NCBI GenBank assembly: GCA_044238145.1
Contig: JBIIDT010000080.1
Coordinates: 1 to 13,357 of the forward strand
Reading direction: 5' to 3'
DNA length: 13,357 nt
Source of the DNA: QWPN01 sp044238145
GTDB lineage: Bacteria; Planctomycetota; Planctomycetia; Pirellulales; UBA1268
Shown: positions 1-7,612 of the stretch, in pieces
Layout of the letters: each line of letters starts with the position of its first letter
Position numbering within the stretch: the first letter of the stretch is position 1
The notes under the pieces: model-generated
The model's input: only the letters and a program-made list of their open reading frames with translations
Told to the model about the DNA's origin: nothing
The model's database searches: none
Translations under genes and position numbers: made by a program

Positions 1-2462
1 GGGGCCGGAAACTTGAGGTTTCCCTTGCGGTCGAGGTTGAGGATGAACGACGGCGGCTCCGCCGGGGCCTCGGCCGCCTTCTTGCCCTTCGGCTTCGGAG
101 GCCGCGGCTTGTCCTCGACGAGGAAGTCGCCGAACCGTCCGGTCCGCTTCACCATCGGCACGCCCGCCGGCGAGAGCAGGTCGATCTGCTCCGGCAGGAG
201 CGGTCGCCGCTGGCGATCCACCGGCATCGCGAACGTGCAGGCGGGCTTCTCCTTGGGCTTGGCTTTCTTGGCCTTCTTCGCCTTTCCCTTGGCGGGCTTC
301 GCGGCCGCGACCGGCTCCTCGATGATCTTCTCGTTGTAGCCGGAGCAGGAGAGGAACTCCCCCTTGCCGCCGAGCCTGAACTCGAGCCGGCGGCCGCACT
401 GCGGGCACTTCCACGGTGAGGGGTCCGCCTTCGCCTTCTCGTGCGGCTCGTTGGCGGCGTCGCCGAGCTTGGGGGTGAGTTCGTCGTAGAACTCGTGCAG
501 CATCTCGGTCCACGGCTTGTGGCCCTGGGCGACCTGGTCGAGTTCCTGCTCGATCTCGCGGGTGTAGCCGATCTCGATGAACTGGTCGCGGAAGCCGCGT
601 TTGAGGAAGCCCGTCACCGCCTCGCCGATCGCGGTGGCGTGGAACCGCCGTTCCTGCTGGATGACGTAGCCGCGTCGCTCGATGACGTTGATGATGCTGG
701 CGTAGGTGGAGGGACGGCCGATGCCCTCCTCCTCCATCTTCTTGACCAGCGTCGCCTCGGTGTACCGCGGCGGCGGGGCCTGGAACTTCTGCCGCGGCTC
801 GATGTCGATCGGCGCCAGGACGGCCCCCTTGTCGAAGTCCGGCAGCACCTGGTCGCCGTCGTCCCGCGGCGTGCCGCTGATCTTGTAGAACCCGTCGAAC
901 TTGAGGACCCGGCCGTGGGCCTTGAAGACGGCCCCCGTGTCGCGGTCGGTCCGCCGCAGCCGGGCGCTCGTCGAGTCCCACTCGGCGTCGGTGGCCTGGC
1001 AGGCCACGAAGCATTCCCAGATCAGCTTGTAGAGCTTCAGTTGCTCGTCGCTGAGGGCGGCGGCGACGAGCGCCGGCTCGCGGAAGGCGTCGGTGGGCCG
1101 GATCGCCTCGTGGGCCTCCTGGGCGCTCTCGTTGGAGCTGGTGTAGGAGCGGGGCTTCTCGGGGACATAGGCCGCACCGTGCCGCTGGTCGAGATAGCGG
1201 CGGGCCATCTCGATCGCCTCGCGGGACAGGTTCGTCGAGTCGGTCCGCATATAGGTGATCAGGCCCACGCGGCCCTCGCCGGGAACGTCGATGCCCTCGT
1301 AGAGCTGCTGGGCGATCCGCATTGTGCGGTCGGTCGACATGCCCAGGCGGCTGCTGGCGGCCTGCTGGAGCGTGCTCGTGATGAACGGGGGATAGGGCCG
1401 GGACCGCGTCCGGGTGACGTCGATCGACTCGACCGCGAAGCGGGCGGTGGGGTCGGGACGGCCCGTGAGCCGCACCACGTTCCTGCCCCGGCCCTTGCCG
1501 GACGAATCCTCGGAGCGGTCGATCTTCACGTCGAGGAGTCCGGCCGCCTCGGCGGCCTGCTGCACGGAGGGCGCGAGGTCGGCCGTGGAGGACTTGTCGG
1601 CCTCGATCTTCACCGGCCGGCCGCCGACCTCGACCAGGTCGCAGGACAGCGATCGATGGTCGGCCAGCCAGGCCATCCGCTCGCGGACCAGCGGCGGCCG
1701 GCCGCGTTCGTCGCGGCGGGCCATGAACCGTGTCCATTCCTCGTGGAGCGCCGCCGCCTTCTCCGGCTCGAACGCCAGGGCCGCGGTGATCTCCCACGAC
1801 TCGGCCGGAGTGAACTCCCTGATCTCCTGCTCCCGCTCGACGATGATCCGCGTGGCCACGCTCTGCACGCGGCCCGCCGACAGGCCGCCGGCCACCTTCT
1901 TCCAAAGGATCGGCGAGACCTGGTAGCCGACGATCCGATCGACGATCCGCCGGGCCTGCTGGGCCTCGACACGGGGCATGTTGATCGCCCGCGGCGACTG
2001 GAAGGCCCGCTGGACCTCGCTTTTCGTGATCGCGTCGAACGTCACCCGCTTGGCAACGGCCGGGTCGACCCCGAGTTCCATGGCCAGGTGCCAGGCGATC
2101 GCCTCGCCCTCGCGGTCGAGGTCGGTGGCGAACCACACGTCGCTCGCCCCCTTGGCCAGCGACTTCAGCTCTCTGACCGTCTTGGCCTTGTCGCTGTCGA
2201 CCTCGTACGTGGGCTTGAAGTCGCGATCCAGATCGACTCCCGGGACCGGCTGCTTGGAGCCCTTGGGGGCCCGGCTGGGCAGGTCGCGGATGTGGCCGAT
2301 CGAGGCCTTCACGACGAAGCCCGGACCGAGGTACTTCTCGATCGTCTTGGCCTTCGCCGGGCTCTCCACGATCACCAGCTGGTAGTCGCCACCGGGGCGG
2401 CGGCTCCCGGCCGGGGCGGCTCCGGGGGCCTTGCGGCGCGGCGCGGAAGATTTCTTGGCCAT
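1..2462 (-). CDS. topA: DNA topoisomerase I (TopA), C-terminus cut off by the window edge
   Basis: Type IA topoisomerase that relaxes negative supercoils by passing a strand through a transient 5'-phosphotyrosine break. 820 residues are visible; the C-terminus lies beyond the left edge. The Toprim domain begins at about residue 27 (IVESPAKAKTIEKYL), with the acidic metal-binding motif TDLDREGEAIAWHL near 113-126. The active-site Tyr is residue 404 in ITYMRTDSTNLS, and the conserved GRPSTYASII segment follows. The ATG at 2462 gives a typical MAKK start just ahead of the Toprim domain. The C-terminal zinc region is unusual: CPQC at 686-689 and Cys706 are normal, but the fourth Cys is displaced to 742 by a Lys/Ala-rich insert. 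The next finger-like unit (about 762-784, containing VPMVKRTGRFGDFL) has lost its cysteines. The gene is divergent from the PpiD-like gene. Identity is certain; zinc binding by the altered region is not. Confidence 0.97.
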   Translation of the reverse strand, partial: MAKKSSAPRRKAPGAAPAGSRRPGGDYQLVIVESPAKAKTIEKYLGPGFVVKASIGHIRDLPSRAPKGSKQPVPGVDLDRDFKPTYEVDSDKAKTVRELKSLAKGASDVWFATDLDREGEAIAWHLAMELGVDPAVAKRVTFDAITKSEVQRAFQSPRAINMPRVEAQQARRIVDRIVGYQVSPILWKKVAGGLSAGRVQSVATRIIVEREQEIREFTPAESWEITAALAFEPEKAAALHEEWTRFMARRDERGRPPLVRERMAWLADHRSLSCDLVEVGGRPVKIEADKSSTADLAPSVQQAAEAAGLLDVKIDRSEDSSGKGRGRNVVRLTGRPDPTARFAVESIDVTRTRSRPYPPFITSTLQQAASSRLGMSTDRTMRIAQQLYEGIDVPGEGRVGLITYMRTDSTNLSREAIEMARRYLDQRHGAAYVPEKPRSYTSSNESAQEAHEAIRPTDAFREPALVAAALSDEQLKLYKLIWECFVACQATDAEWDSTSARLRRTDRDTGAVFKAHGRVLKFDGFYKISGTPRDDGDQVLPDFDKGAVLAPIDIEPRQKFQAPPPRYTEATLVKKMEEEGIGRPSTYASIINVIERRGYVIQQERRFHATAIGEAVTGFLKRGFRDQFIEIGYTREIEQELDQVAQGHKPWTEMLHEFYDELTPKLGDAANEPHEKAKADPSPWKCPQCGRRLEFRLGGKGEFLSCSGYNEKIIEEPVAAAKPAKGKAKKAKKAKPKEKPACTFAMPVDRQRRPLLPEQIDLLSPAGVPMVKRTGRFGDFLVEDKPRPPKPKGKKAAEAPAEPPSFILNLDRKGNLKFPA

Positions 2463-2497
2463 GGTGGAGATTCGTGCCCGGGGGCGGAGCCTTGGGA

Positions 2498-2525
2498 TTG
2501 GCGCAGTCGGGGCCGGCGCTACAAT
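2498..2525 (+). promoter_or_regulatory. candidate sigma70-type promoter of the PpiD-like gene
   Basis: TTGGCG (2498-2503), a 16-bp spacer and TACAAT (2520-2525). The -10 matches the consensus at five of six positions, which stands out in this base composition. Transcription would start near 2532, leaving a leader of about 100 nt before the ATG at 2632. The predicted start lies within about 15 bp of the candidate topA start on the other strand, so the two divergent leaders would overlap. Confidence 0.45.
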
Positions 2526-2549
2526 CTCCGGCCTGACGCAAGCCCGACA

Positions 2550-2579
2550 GCGTTACCCTGCCCTCTCGTGCCTTGTCAA
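2550..2579 (-). promoter_or_regulatory. candidate topA promoter
   Basis: On the minus strand a perfect TTGACA -35 (complement of 2574-2579) is followed after 18 bp by TAACGC (complement of 2550-2555). The -10 match is poor. The position would give a topA leader of about 80 nt. The call rests mainly on the perfect -35 hexamer in a GC-rich region. Confidence 0.35.
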
Positions 2580-2631
2580 GTCTCGGGCCCGCGGCGCACG
2601 GAGTTGCGCGTCCCAGCCCACAGGCGGTGCC

Positions 2632-4743
2632 ATGGCCGGCTCTTTCGACGTTTTCCGCAGGAATCAGCGTCTCGCGCTCGCCGCGCTGGCGATCATGGCC
2701 ATGATCGCCTTCTTCATCCTGCCCCCCTTCCTCCAGATGGGCGACGGGTTCACGGGACGGGATCCCGTCGTCGCCTCCTGGCAGGGGGGCGCGATGCACG
2801 AGAGCGACGTCGAACGGGCGGTAGCCATGCGGGGCGTCGTCAACCGGTTTCTGGCCGAATCGGCCGCCATCGCGGGCCGCGACCCGTCGCAGATCGGCCT
2901 CTTGCCGGATGACGAGCGGTCGATCGTCCGCACGGCGGTGCTGGCCAAGGAGGCGGCGGCCAACGGGATCGTCGTCGGCGACGACGCGATCAACGACTTC
3001 CTCGGGCAGTGGACCAACAACCTCGTCCGCCAGGAGCAGTTCGACCAGATCATCGGCCGGCTCCGGATCGGGCCGATGGGCGTGAGCCAGCACGACCTGT
3101 TCGAGGCCCTGCGGACCGTGATCGCCGCGCGGAGCATGCAGATGCTCTTCCAATCGGGCATGTCGGCGGATCCGCCGGGCTGGCGGTGGGACTACTTCCG
3201 GCGGCTGGAGCAGTCGGCCACGGTGGAGGCCGTGCCGGTGGTGGTGGAGTCGCTCGCCGCCGACGTGCCGGCGCCCGCCGAACAGACGCTGCGGAACTTC
3301 TTCGAGCAGTACAAGGACGACCTGCCCGTGGCCCGGAGCGCCGACCCCGGCTTCCGGGAGCCGCACCGGGCGAAGGTCCAGTTCCTGGTGGCGAAGCGGG
3401 AGCCCTTCGAGGCGGCGGCCGCCAAGGACGTCACCGACGCGCAGATCGCCGAGTACTACGAGAAGAACAAGATCGCCCTCTTTCGGGCCAAGCCCGCCGC
3501 GGAGTCGGCGACTGAGAAGCCTGACGGGGCGGGGCAGGGCGGTCCGGCGAGTGGAGAGAAGCCCGCGGCCGAGAAACCGGCGGCCGCGACCCCGGAGACG
3601 AAGCCGGGCGACGCCGGGGCTGGCAAGGGCGCCTCGATCGATCGCGGGCCGTTCGTGCCGGTCGCCTTCCGTCAGCCCGCGCCGGACGAGAAAGCCGCAC
3701 CCGACGCGAAGGCCGATCCGCCCGCCGACACGAAGGCCGACGCGAAGGAGGAATCAAAACCCTCCGCCGACGACGCGGCGAACTTCGAGCCGCTGGAGAA
3801 GGTGAAGGACGACATCCGCAACCGGTTGGCCCGCGAGGCCGCCGACAAGCAAGTGGATGCCATCTTCTCGGCCGTCGCCACCGACATGGGGAGCTACGCC
3901 GAGTCGTACGCCCTGTGGCAGGCCCGCGGCAAGGCCGCGGGGGCCGCCGCACCGGCGCCGCCCGACTTCGAGAAGATCGCGGCCGCGCAGGGCCTCGAGG
4001 CCGGCCGTTCCGAACTGGTCACGGCCGACCAGGCGGTGGCCGCCGGGCCGCTCGGCGGCAGTTACGATTTCGTCCCCGACGCCTCGAGCCGGTTTGGCAT
4101 CCGCCAGCAGCGCTGGCTCGACATGATCTACGGCCAGGGCGCGCCGACGTTCCGTCCTGTCACGTCCCGGGACGTCGAGGGCAACCGCTTCATCTCCTGG
4201 AAGATCGAGGACCAGCCGGAGTTCACGCCCACGTTCGAGGCGGCCCGTGAGGGGGTCGAGCGGGCGTGGCGGATCACCGAGGCCCGCAGCCTGGCCCGGA
4301 CGAAGGCCGAGGGGATCGCCCGCAAGGCCGAGGCCGGCGGATCGCTCGCCGACGCCGTCGCCGGTATGGAGGGGCTCACGGTCGAGAAGGCCGGACCGTT
4401 CACCTGGCTGACACAGGGCACGGTGCCTTTCGGCACGCCGCCGTCGCTCTCGCAGCCCGAGGGGATCTCGATGCCGGGCGAGGATTTCATGCGGGCCGTG
4501 TTCGCGCTCGAGCCCGGCAAGACGGCCGCCGCCTTCAACGAGCCGCGGACCGTCTGCTACGCCGTGCGGATGGTGGGTTTCGAGCCGCCGCTGGAGCAGC
4601 TCCGCGAGCGGTTTCTCGAGGCCCGCGACGACCAGCGGCGGCTGGCTATGGTGGCGCAGCGGGAAACCTCGCGGGCCGCGGCCGACTGGGTCGAGGCCCT
4701 GGAAAAACGGCACGCCCTCACCTGGCACCGCGAACCGCGGTGA
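2632..4743 (+). CDS. membrane-anchored SurA/PpiD-like periplasmic folding factor, no clear PPIase domain
   Basis: 703 residues. A short basic N-terminus (MAGSFDVFRRNQR) leads into one hydrophobic segment at about 14-32, as in PpiD, whose bulk faces the periplasm. Residues about 45-230 resemble the helical SurA/PpiD N-terminal chaperone region (a buried-start segment VVASWQGGAMHESDVERAV, then helices). A stretch ending AQIAEYYEKNKIALF matches what precedes the parvulin domain in PpiD. Instead of a recognisable parvulin core there is an Ala/Lys/Pro/Glu/Asp-rich linker (about 287-383), then LEKVKDDIRNRLAREAADKQ and a C-terminal region of about 300 residues that I do not recognise. I chose ATG 2632 because AGGCGG precedes it by 4 nt and the membrane segment follows directly; longer in-frame starts would run into topA. 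Likely role: chaperone for exported proteins (inference). The isomerase activity is doubtful. Confidence 0.72.
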   Translation: MAGSFDVFRRNQRLALAALAIMAMIAFFILPPFLQMGDGFTGRDPVVASWQGGAMHESDVERAVAMRGVVNRFLAESAAIAGRDPSQIGLLPDDERSIVRTAVLAKEAAANGIVVGDDAINDFLGQWTNNLVRQEQFDQIIGRLRIGPMGVSQHDLFEALRTVIAARSMQMLFQSGMSADPPGWRWDYFRRLEQSATVEAVPVVVESLAADVPAPAEQTLRNFFEQYKDDLPVARSADPGFREPHRAKVQFLVAKREPFEAAAAKDVTDAQIAEYYEKNKIALFRAKPAAESATEKPDGAGQGGPASGEKPAAEKPAAATPETKPGDAGAGKGASIDRGPFVPVAFRQPAPDEKAAPDAKADPPADTKADAKEESKPSADDAANFEPLEKVKDDIRNRLAREAADKQVDAIFSAVATDMGSYAESYALWQARGKAAGAAAPAPPDFEKIAAAQGLEAGRSELVTADQAVAAGPLGGSYDFVPDASSRFGIRQQRWLDMIYGQGAPTFRPVTSRDVEGNRFISWKIEDQPEFTPTFEAAREGVERAWRITEARSLARTKAEGIARKAEAGGSLADAVAGMEGLTVEKAGPFTWLTQGTVPFGTPPSLSQPEGISMPGEDFMRAVFALEPGKTAAAFNEPRTVCYAVRMVGFEPPLEQLRERFLEARDDQRRLAMVAQRETSRAAADWVEALEKRHALTWHREPR

Positions 4744-4810
4744 CGGGCCGTGGGCCCTCTTGGGCCGCCGGGATTCGAGCGGAAGAGGCTGCCGACGGTG
4801 CGCCCTGTAG

Positions 4811-4831
4811 GTGCAGACTGGCAGTCTGCAC
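4811..4831. repeat. perfect 9-bp palindrome, first of a pair
   Basis: Arms 4811-4819 and 4823-4831 pair perfectly around the 3-nt loop GGC; the core is GCAGACTGGCAGTCTGC. It lies between the convergent PpiD-like gene and glgB. There is no following T-run, so a classical intrinsic terminator is not supported. The near-identical design of the palindrome 47 bp downstream suggests a dispersed repeat family. Confidence 0.75.
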
Positions 4832-4857
4832 ACCGTCGCAGTTCACCCGGCCGCATT

Positions 4858-4878
4858 CCGCAGAGTGCCACTCTGCGG
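4858..4878. repeat. perfect 9-bp palindrome, second of a pair
   Basis: Arms 4858-4866 and 4870-4878 pair perfectly around the loop GCC; the core is GCAGAGTGCCACTCTGC. Compared with the first palindrome, the sixth core base has changed C to G with the matching G to C on the other arm, so pairing is kept. It may act with its partner as a bidirectional barrier between convergent genes, or be a REP-like repeat. Confidence 0.75.
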
Positions 4879-4922
4879 CTCCAGGGTCACGGCCGAGCGT
4901 GTGGCGCCCCGGGTGACGCTGA

Positions 4923-6809
4923 TCAGGCTCGCCGCGGCTTGAGGACCACGACCGCGAGGGGCGGGAGCGTGAGGAACAGCGAGTGGCCGCGGCCGTGATG
5001 CGGCACCGGCTCGGCGGCGATCGCGCCGCCGTTGCCCACGTTCGCGCCGCCGTAGAAGGCCGAGTCGCCGTTGAAGACCTCGTCGTACAGGCCGCCGCGG
5101 GGGACGCCGAGCCGGTAGCCCGTCCGCGGCACGGGCGTGAAGTTGCAGCACACGACGAGGAAGTCGTCGGGGTCGCCCGCCCGCCGCACGAAGGCCAGCA
5201 CGCTGTCCTGCCAGTTGTGGCAGTCGATCCACTCGAAGCCGGCCCCGTCGAAGTCGAGCTCGTGGAGTGCCGGCTCGCGGCGGACGAGCGCGTTGAGGTC
5301 GGCGACGGCCCGCTGCAGGCCTCGGTGGCTCTCGAACTGGCAGAGGTGCCACTGCAGGCTCTCGTCGAAGTTCCACTCGTGCCACTGCCCGAACTCGCCC
5401 CCCATGAAGAGCAGCTTCTTGCCGGGGTGGCACCACATGTAGGAGTAGAGCAGCCGGAGGTTGGCGAACTTCTGCCACAGGTCGCCCGGCATCTGGTCGA
5501 GGAGCGACCCCTTGCCGTGCACCACCTCGTCGTGCGACAGCGGGAGCGTGAAGTTCTCGTGGAAGGCGTAGATCAGGCTGAAGGTCAGCTCGTCGTGGTG
5601 GTACTTGCGGTGCACGGGGTCGTGCCGCATGTACCGCAGCGTGTCGTTCATCCAGCCCATGTTCCACTTCAGGCTGAACCCGAGGCCGCCCACGTAGGTG
5701 GGCCGCGACACGCCGGCCCAGGCGGTCGACTCCTCGGCGATCGTGAGCGTGCCGGGGAAGTGCTGGTGGACCTGGACGTTGAAGGTCTTGAGGAACTCGA
5801 TCGCCTCGAGGTTCTCGCGGCCGCCGAAGCAGTTCGGCAGCCACTCCCCCTCCTTGCGGCTGTAGTCGAGGTACAGCATCGAGGCGACCGCGTCGACCCG
5901 CAGGCCGTCGACGTGGTAGCGGTCGAGCCAGAACAGGGCCGACGACACCAGGTAGTTGGCCACCTCGTGGCGGCCGTAGTTGAAGATCAGCGTGCCCCAG
6001 TCGGGATGCTCGCCGCGCCGCGCGTCCTCGTGCTCGTAGAGCGCGGTGCCGTCGAAGACACGCAAGCCATGGGCGTCTTTGGGGAAGTGCGCGGGCACCC
6101 AGTCGATGATCACGCCGACGCCCGCCCGGTGGAGGGCGTCGATCAGCGACATCAGGGCCTGGGGCGGACCGAACCGGCTCGTGGCGGCGAACAGGCCGAT
6201 CGTCTGGTAGCCCCAGCTCGCCGACAGCGGATGCTCCGTCGGCGGCAGGAACTCGACGTGGGTGAACCCCATCTCGACGACGTACGGCACCAGTTCCCGT
6301 TCGAGGTCGGCGTACGTCAGCCAGCGGTGCGGGTCGTCGCCGGGCCGCCGCCAGCTGCCGAGGTGAATCTCGTAGACGTTGAGCGGCGCGGACAGGGCGT
6401 TGCATCCGGCCCGCCGGGCCATCCAATCGTCGTCCCGCCAGGCGTGGGACGTCAGGTCGACGACGACCGAGGCGGTCCGCGGCGGCACCTCGGCGCCGAA
6501 GCCGTAGGGATCGCAGCGGTCGGAGTGCGTGCCGTGGGCGTGGACGCGGTACTTGTAGAGCGTGCCCGGCCCGAGGCCCGGCACGAACAGTTCCCAGATC
6601 CCGGACGGGATCCGCTTGTGCATCCGGTGGGCGGCGCCGTTCCAGCCGTTGAAGTCGCCCACGACGCTCACCGCGTCGGCGTTCGGGGCCCAGACCGCGA
6701 AGTTCACGCCGGCCACGCCATCGATCGCGTGGAGCTGCGCCCCGAGCTTCTCGTAGCTCTTCCAGTGGCGGCCCTCGCCGAGGAGGTGGAGATCGAAGTC
6801 GGTGAGCAT
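4923..6809 (-). CDS. glgB: 1,4-alpha-glucan branching enzyme
   Basis: 628 residues. The enzyme makes the alpha-1,6 branches of glycogen by cutting an alpha-1,4 chain and transferring it. Residues about 1-20 (LTDFDLHLLGEGRHWKSYEK) match the usual start of the short GlgB form without the extra N1 domain of the E. coli enzyme. A CBM48 domain follows (about 29-105, with VVGDFNGWNG), then the GH13 barrel. Catalytic residues visible are Asp306 in GLRVDAVASMLY (nucleophile), Glu359 in TIAEES (acid/base) and Asp427 in PLSHDEVVHGKGS. A C-terminal beta domain ends in VVLKPRRA. The ATG at 6809 was chosen by family length; no good Shine-Dalgarno is seen. No other glycogen gene is adjacent. It is convergent with the PpiD-like gene and divergent from the methyltransferase. 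Confidence 0.96.
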   Translation of the reverse strand: MLTDFDLHLLGEGRHWKSYEKLGAQLHAIDGVAGVNFAVWAPNADAVSVVGDFNGWNGAAHRMHKRIPSGIWELFVPGLGPGTLYKYRVHAHGTHSDRCDPYGFGAEVPPRTASVVVDLTSHAWRDDDWMARRAGCNALSAPLNVYEIHLGSWRRPGDDPHRWLTYADLERELVPYVVEMGFTHVEFLPPTEHPLSASWGYQTIGLFAATSRFGPPQALMSLIDALHRAGVGVIIDWVPAHFPKDAHGLRVFDGTALYEHEDARRGEHPDWGTLIFNYGRHEVANYLVSSALFWLDRYHVDGLRVDAVASMLYLDYSRKEGEWLPNCFGGRENLEAIEFLKTFNVQVHQHFPGTLTIAEESTAWAGVSRPTYVGGLGFSLKWNMGWMNDTLRYMRHDPVHRKYHHDELTFSLIYAFHENFTLPLSHDEVVHGKGSLLDQMPGDLWQKFANLRLLYSYMWCHPGKKLLFMGGEFGQWHEWNFDESLQWHLCQFESHRGLQRAVADLNALVRREPALHELDFDGAGFEWIDCHNWQDSVLAFVRRAGDPDDFLVVCCNFTPVPRTGYRLGVPRGGLYDEVFNGDSAFYGGANVGNGGAIAAEPVPHHGRGHSLFLTLPPLAVVVLKPRRA

Positions 6810-6943
6810 GGCGGGCCGCGGTGGGAAGGGGATCCCTCCAATCGTTGCACATGGTAAGGTCGCACGCGACACGCCTCCCCCGGTCGCAGGCCCGGAACGG
6901 GTGCCGGATGTGCCGGCTGGGAGGGGCGGTGCGGGAGCGGACG

Positions 6944-7612
6944 ATGGGCTACGAGCGATTTGCACCGGTCGAGCGGCGGATCGACGTCCTGGGGACGCCG
7001 TACGCCGTCTGGCAGCCCCCGGACATCGACGCCCTGATCGACGTGGCGGCCTTCGAGCGGGACGAGCGGATCCCCTACTGGGCCCACGTCTGGGAGTCGG
7101 CGATCGTGCTGGCCGAGGAACTGGCCGCCGGCGACGGCCGGGGGCTGACGCTCTTGGAGCTCGGCTGCGGCATCGGGCTGCCCGCGATCGTGGCGGCCCG
7201 CCGGGGGTTCGCCGCGACGGCCAGCGACTACGAGCCCGACGCCCTCGAGGCGGTGCGGCACAACGCCGCCTCTAACGGCGCCGCCGGCCTCGCCGTGCGG
7301 CTCCTCGATTGGCGGGACCTCCCGGCCGACCTCGGCACGTTCGACCGCGTCGTGGCCGCCGACGTGCTCTACGAGAAGCACCACGCCCGCGCCCTGGCCG
7401 ACGTCCTCGGCCGGACGCTGGCCCCCGGCGGGCTCGGTCTCGTCGCCGACCCGGGACGGGCCCGGGCGGCCGAGTTCGAGCCGGCCTGCCGGGCGGCCAG
7501 TCTGACCGTCGAGCGGCGGCAGGCCCGCCGGCCGCGGGGCGCGACCGGCGGGCCCGAGATCGACCTGTACGTCGTCAGGCGACGAGCTTCATCTCCGGCA
7601 CCTCGCCCGTGA
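6944..7612 (+). CDS. SAM-dependent methyltransferase, Methyltransf_16 (protein-lysine/Nnt1-like) type
   Basis: 222 residues, a single Rossmann-fold class I methyltransferase. Motif I is LLELGCGIGLPAI (70-82), the acidic ribose-binding residue is Asp95 in SDYEPDAL, and ADVLYEKHH (139-147) matches the post-motif-II DVLY signature of the lysine-methyltransferase family related to METTL21/ETFBKMT. The preceding RIPYWAHVWESAIVLAEEL (42-60) is also typical. The ATG at 6944 has GGAG six bases upstream; a longer in-frame start at 6821 would add a low-quality 41-residue leader. The substrate cannot be told from sequence; a protein lysine is a guess from the family. The last 12 codons overlap the end of the convergent C26-like gene by 38 bp, so the extreme C-terminus (SSPAPRP) may be non-essential. 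Confidence 0.85.
   Translation: MGYERFAPVERRIDVLGTPYAVWQPPDIDALIDVAAFERDERIPYWAHVWESAIVLAEELAAGDGRGLTLLELGCGIGLPAIVAARRGFAATASDYEPDALEAVRHNAASNGAAGLAVRLLDWRDLPADLGTFDRVVAADVLYEKHHARALADVLGRTLAPGGLGLVADPGRARAAEFEPACRAASLTVERRQARRPRGATGGPEIDLYVVRRRASSPAPRP

Noticed and set aside
2431..2631. Longer start for the PpiD-like gene
   Set aside because: It would overlap topA and put a composition-poor leader before the membrane segment; ATG 2632 has an AGGCGG site.
441..2912. Long open frame on the plus strand (about 820 codons) across topA
   Set aside because: It is the antisense of topA, whose motifs (Toprim, active-site Tyr, zinc region) are unmistakable on the minus strand. The product is rich in Leu/Asp/Gly/Arg with no domain, which is normal for antisense frames at this GC.
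3754..4833. Minus-strand open frame over the 3' half of the PpiD-like gene
   Set aside because: It lacks recognisable motifs and has shadow-frame composition; the plus-strand frame has the membrane segment and SurA-like features.
4811..4878. Twin palindromes as classical Rho-independent terminators
   Set aside because: Neither palindrome is followed by a T-run on either strand.
4983..6857. Long plus-strand open frame across glgB
   Set aside because: It is antisense to glgB, which carries complete GH13 catalytic motifs. The plus-strand product is a Val/Glu/Ala/His-rich sequence without family resemblance.
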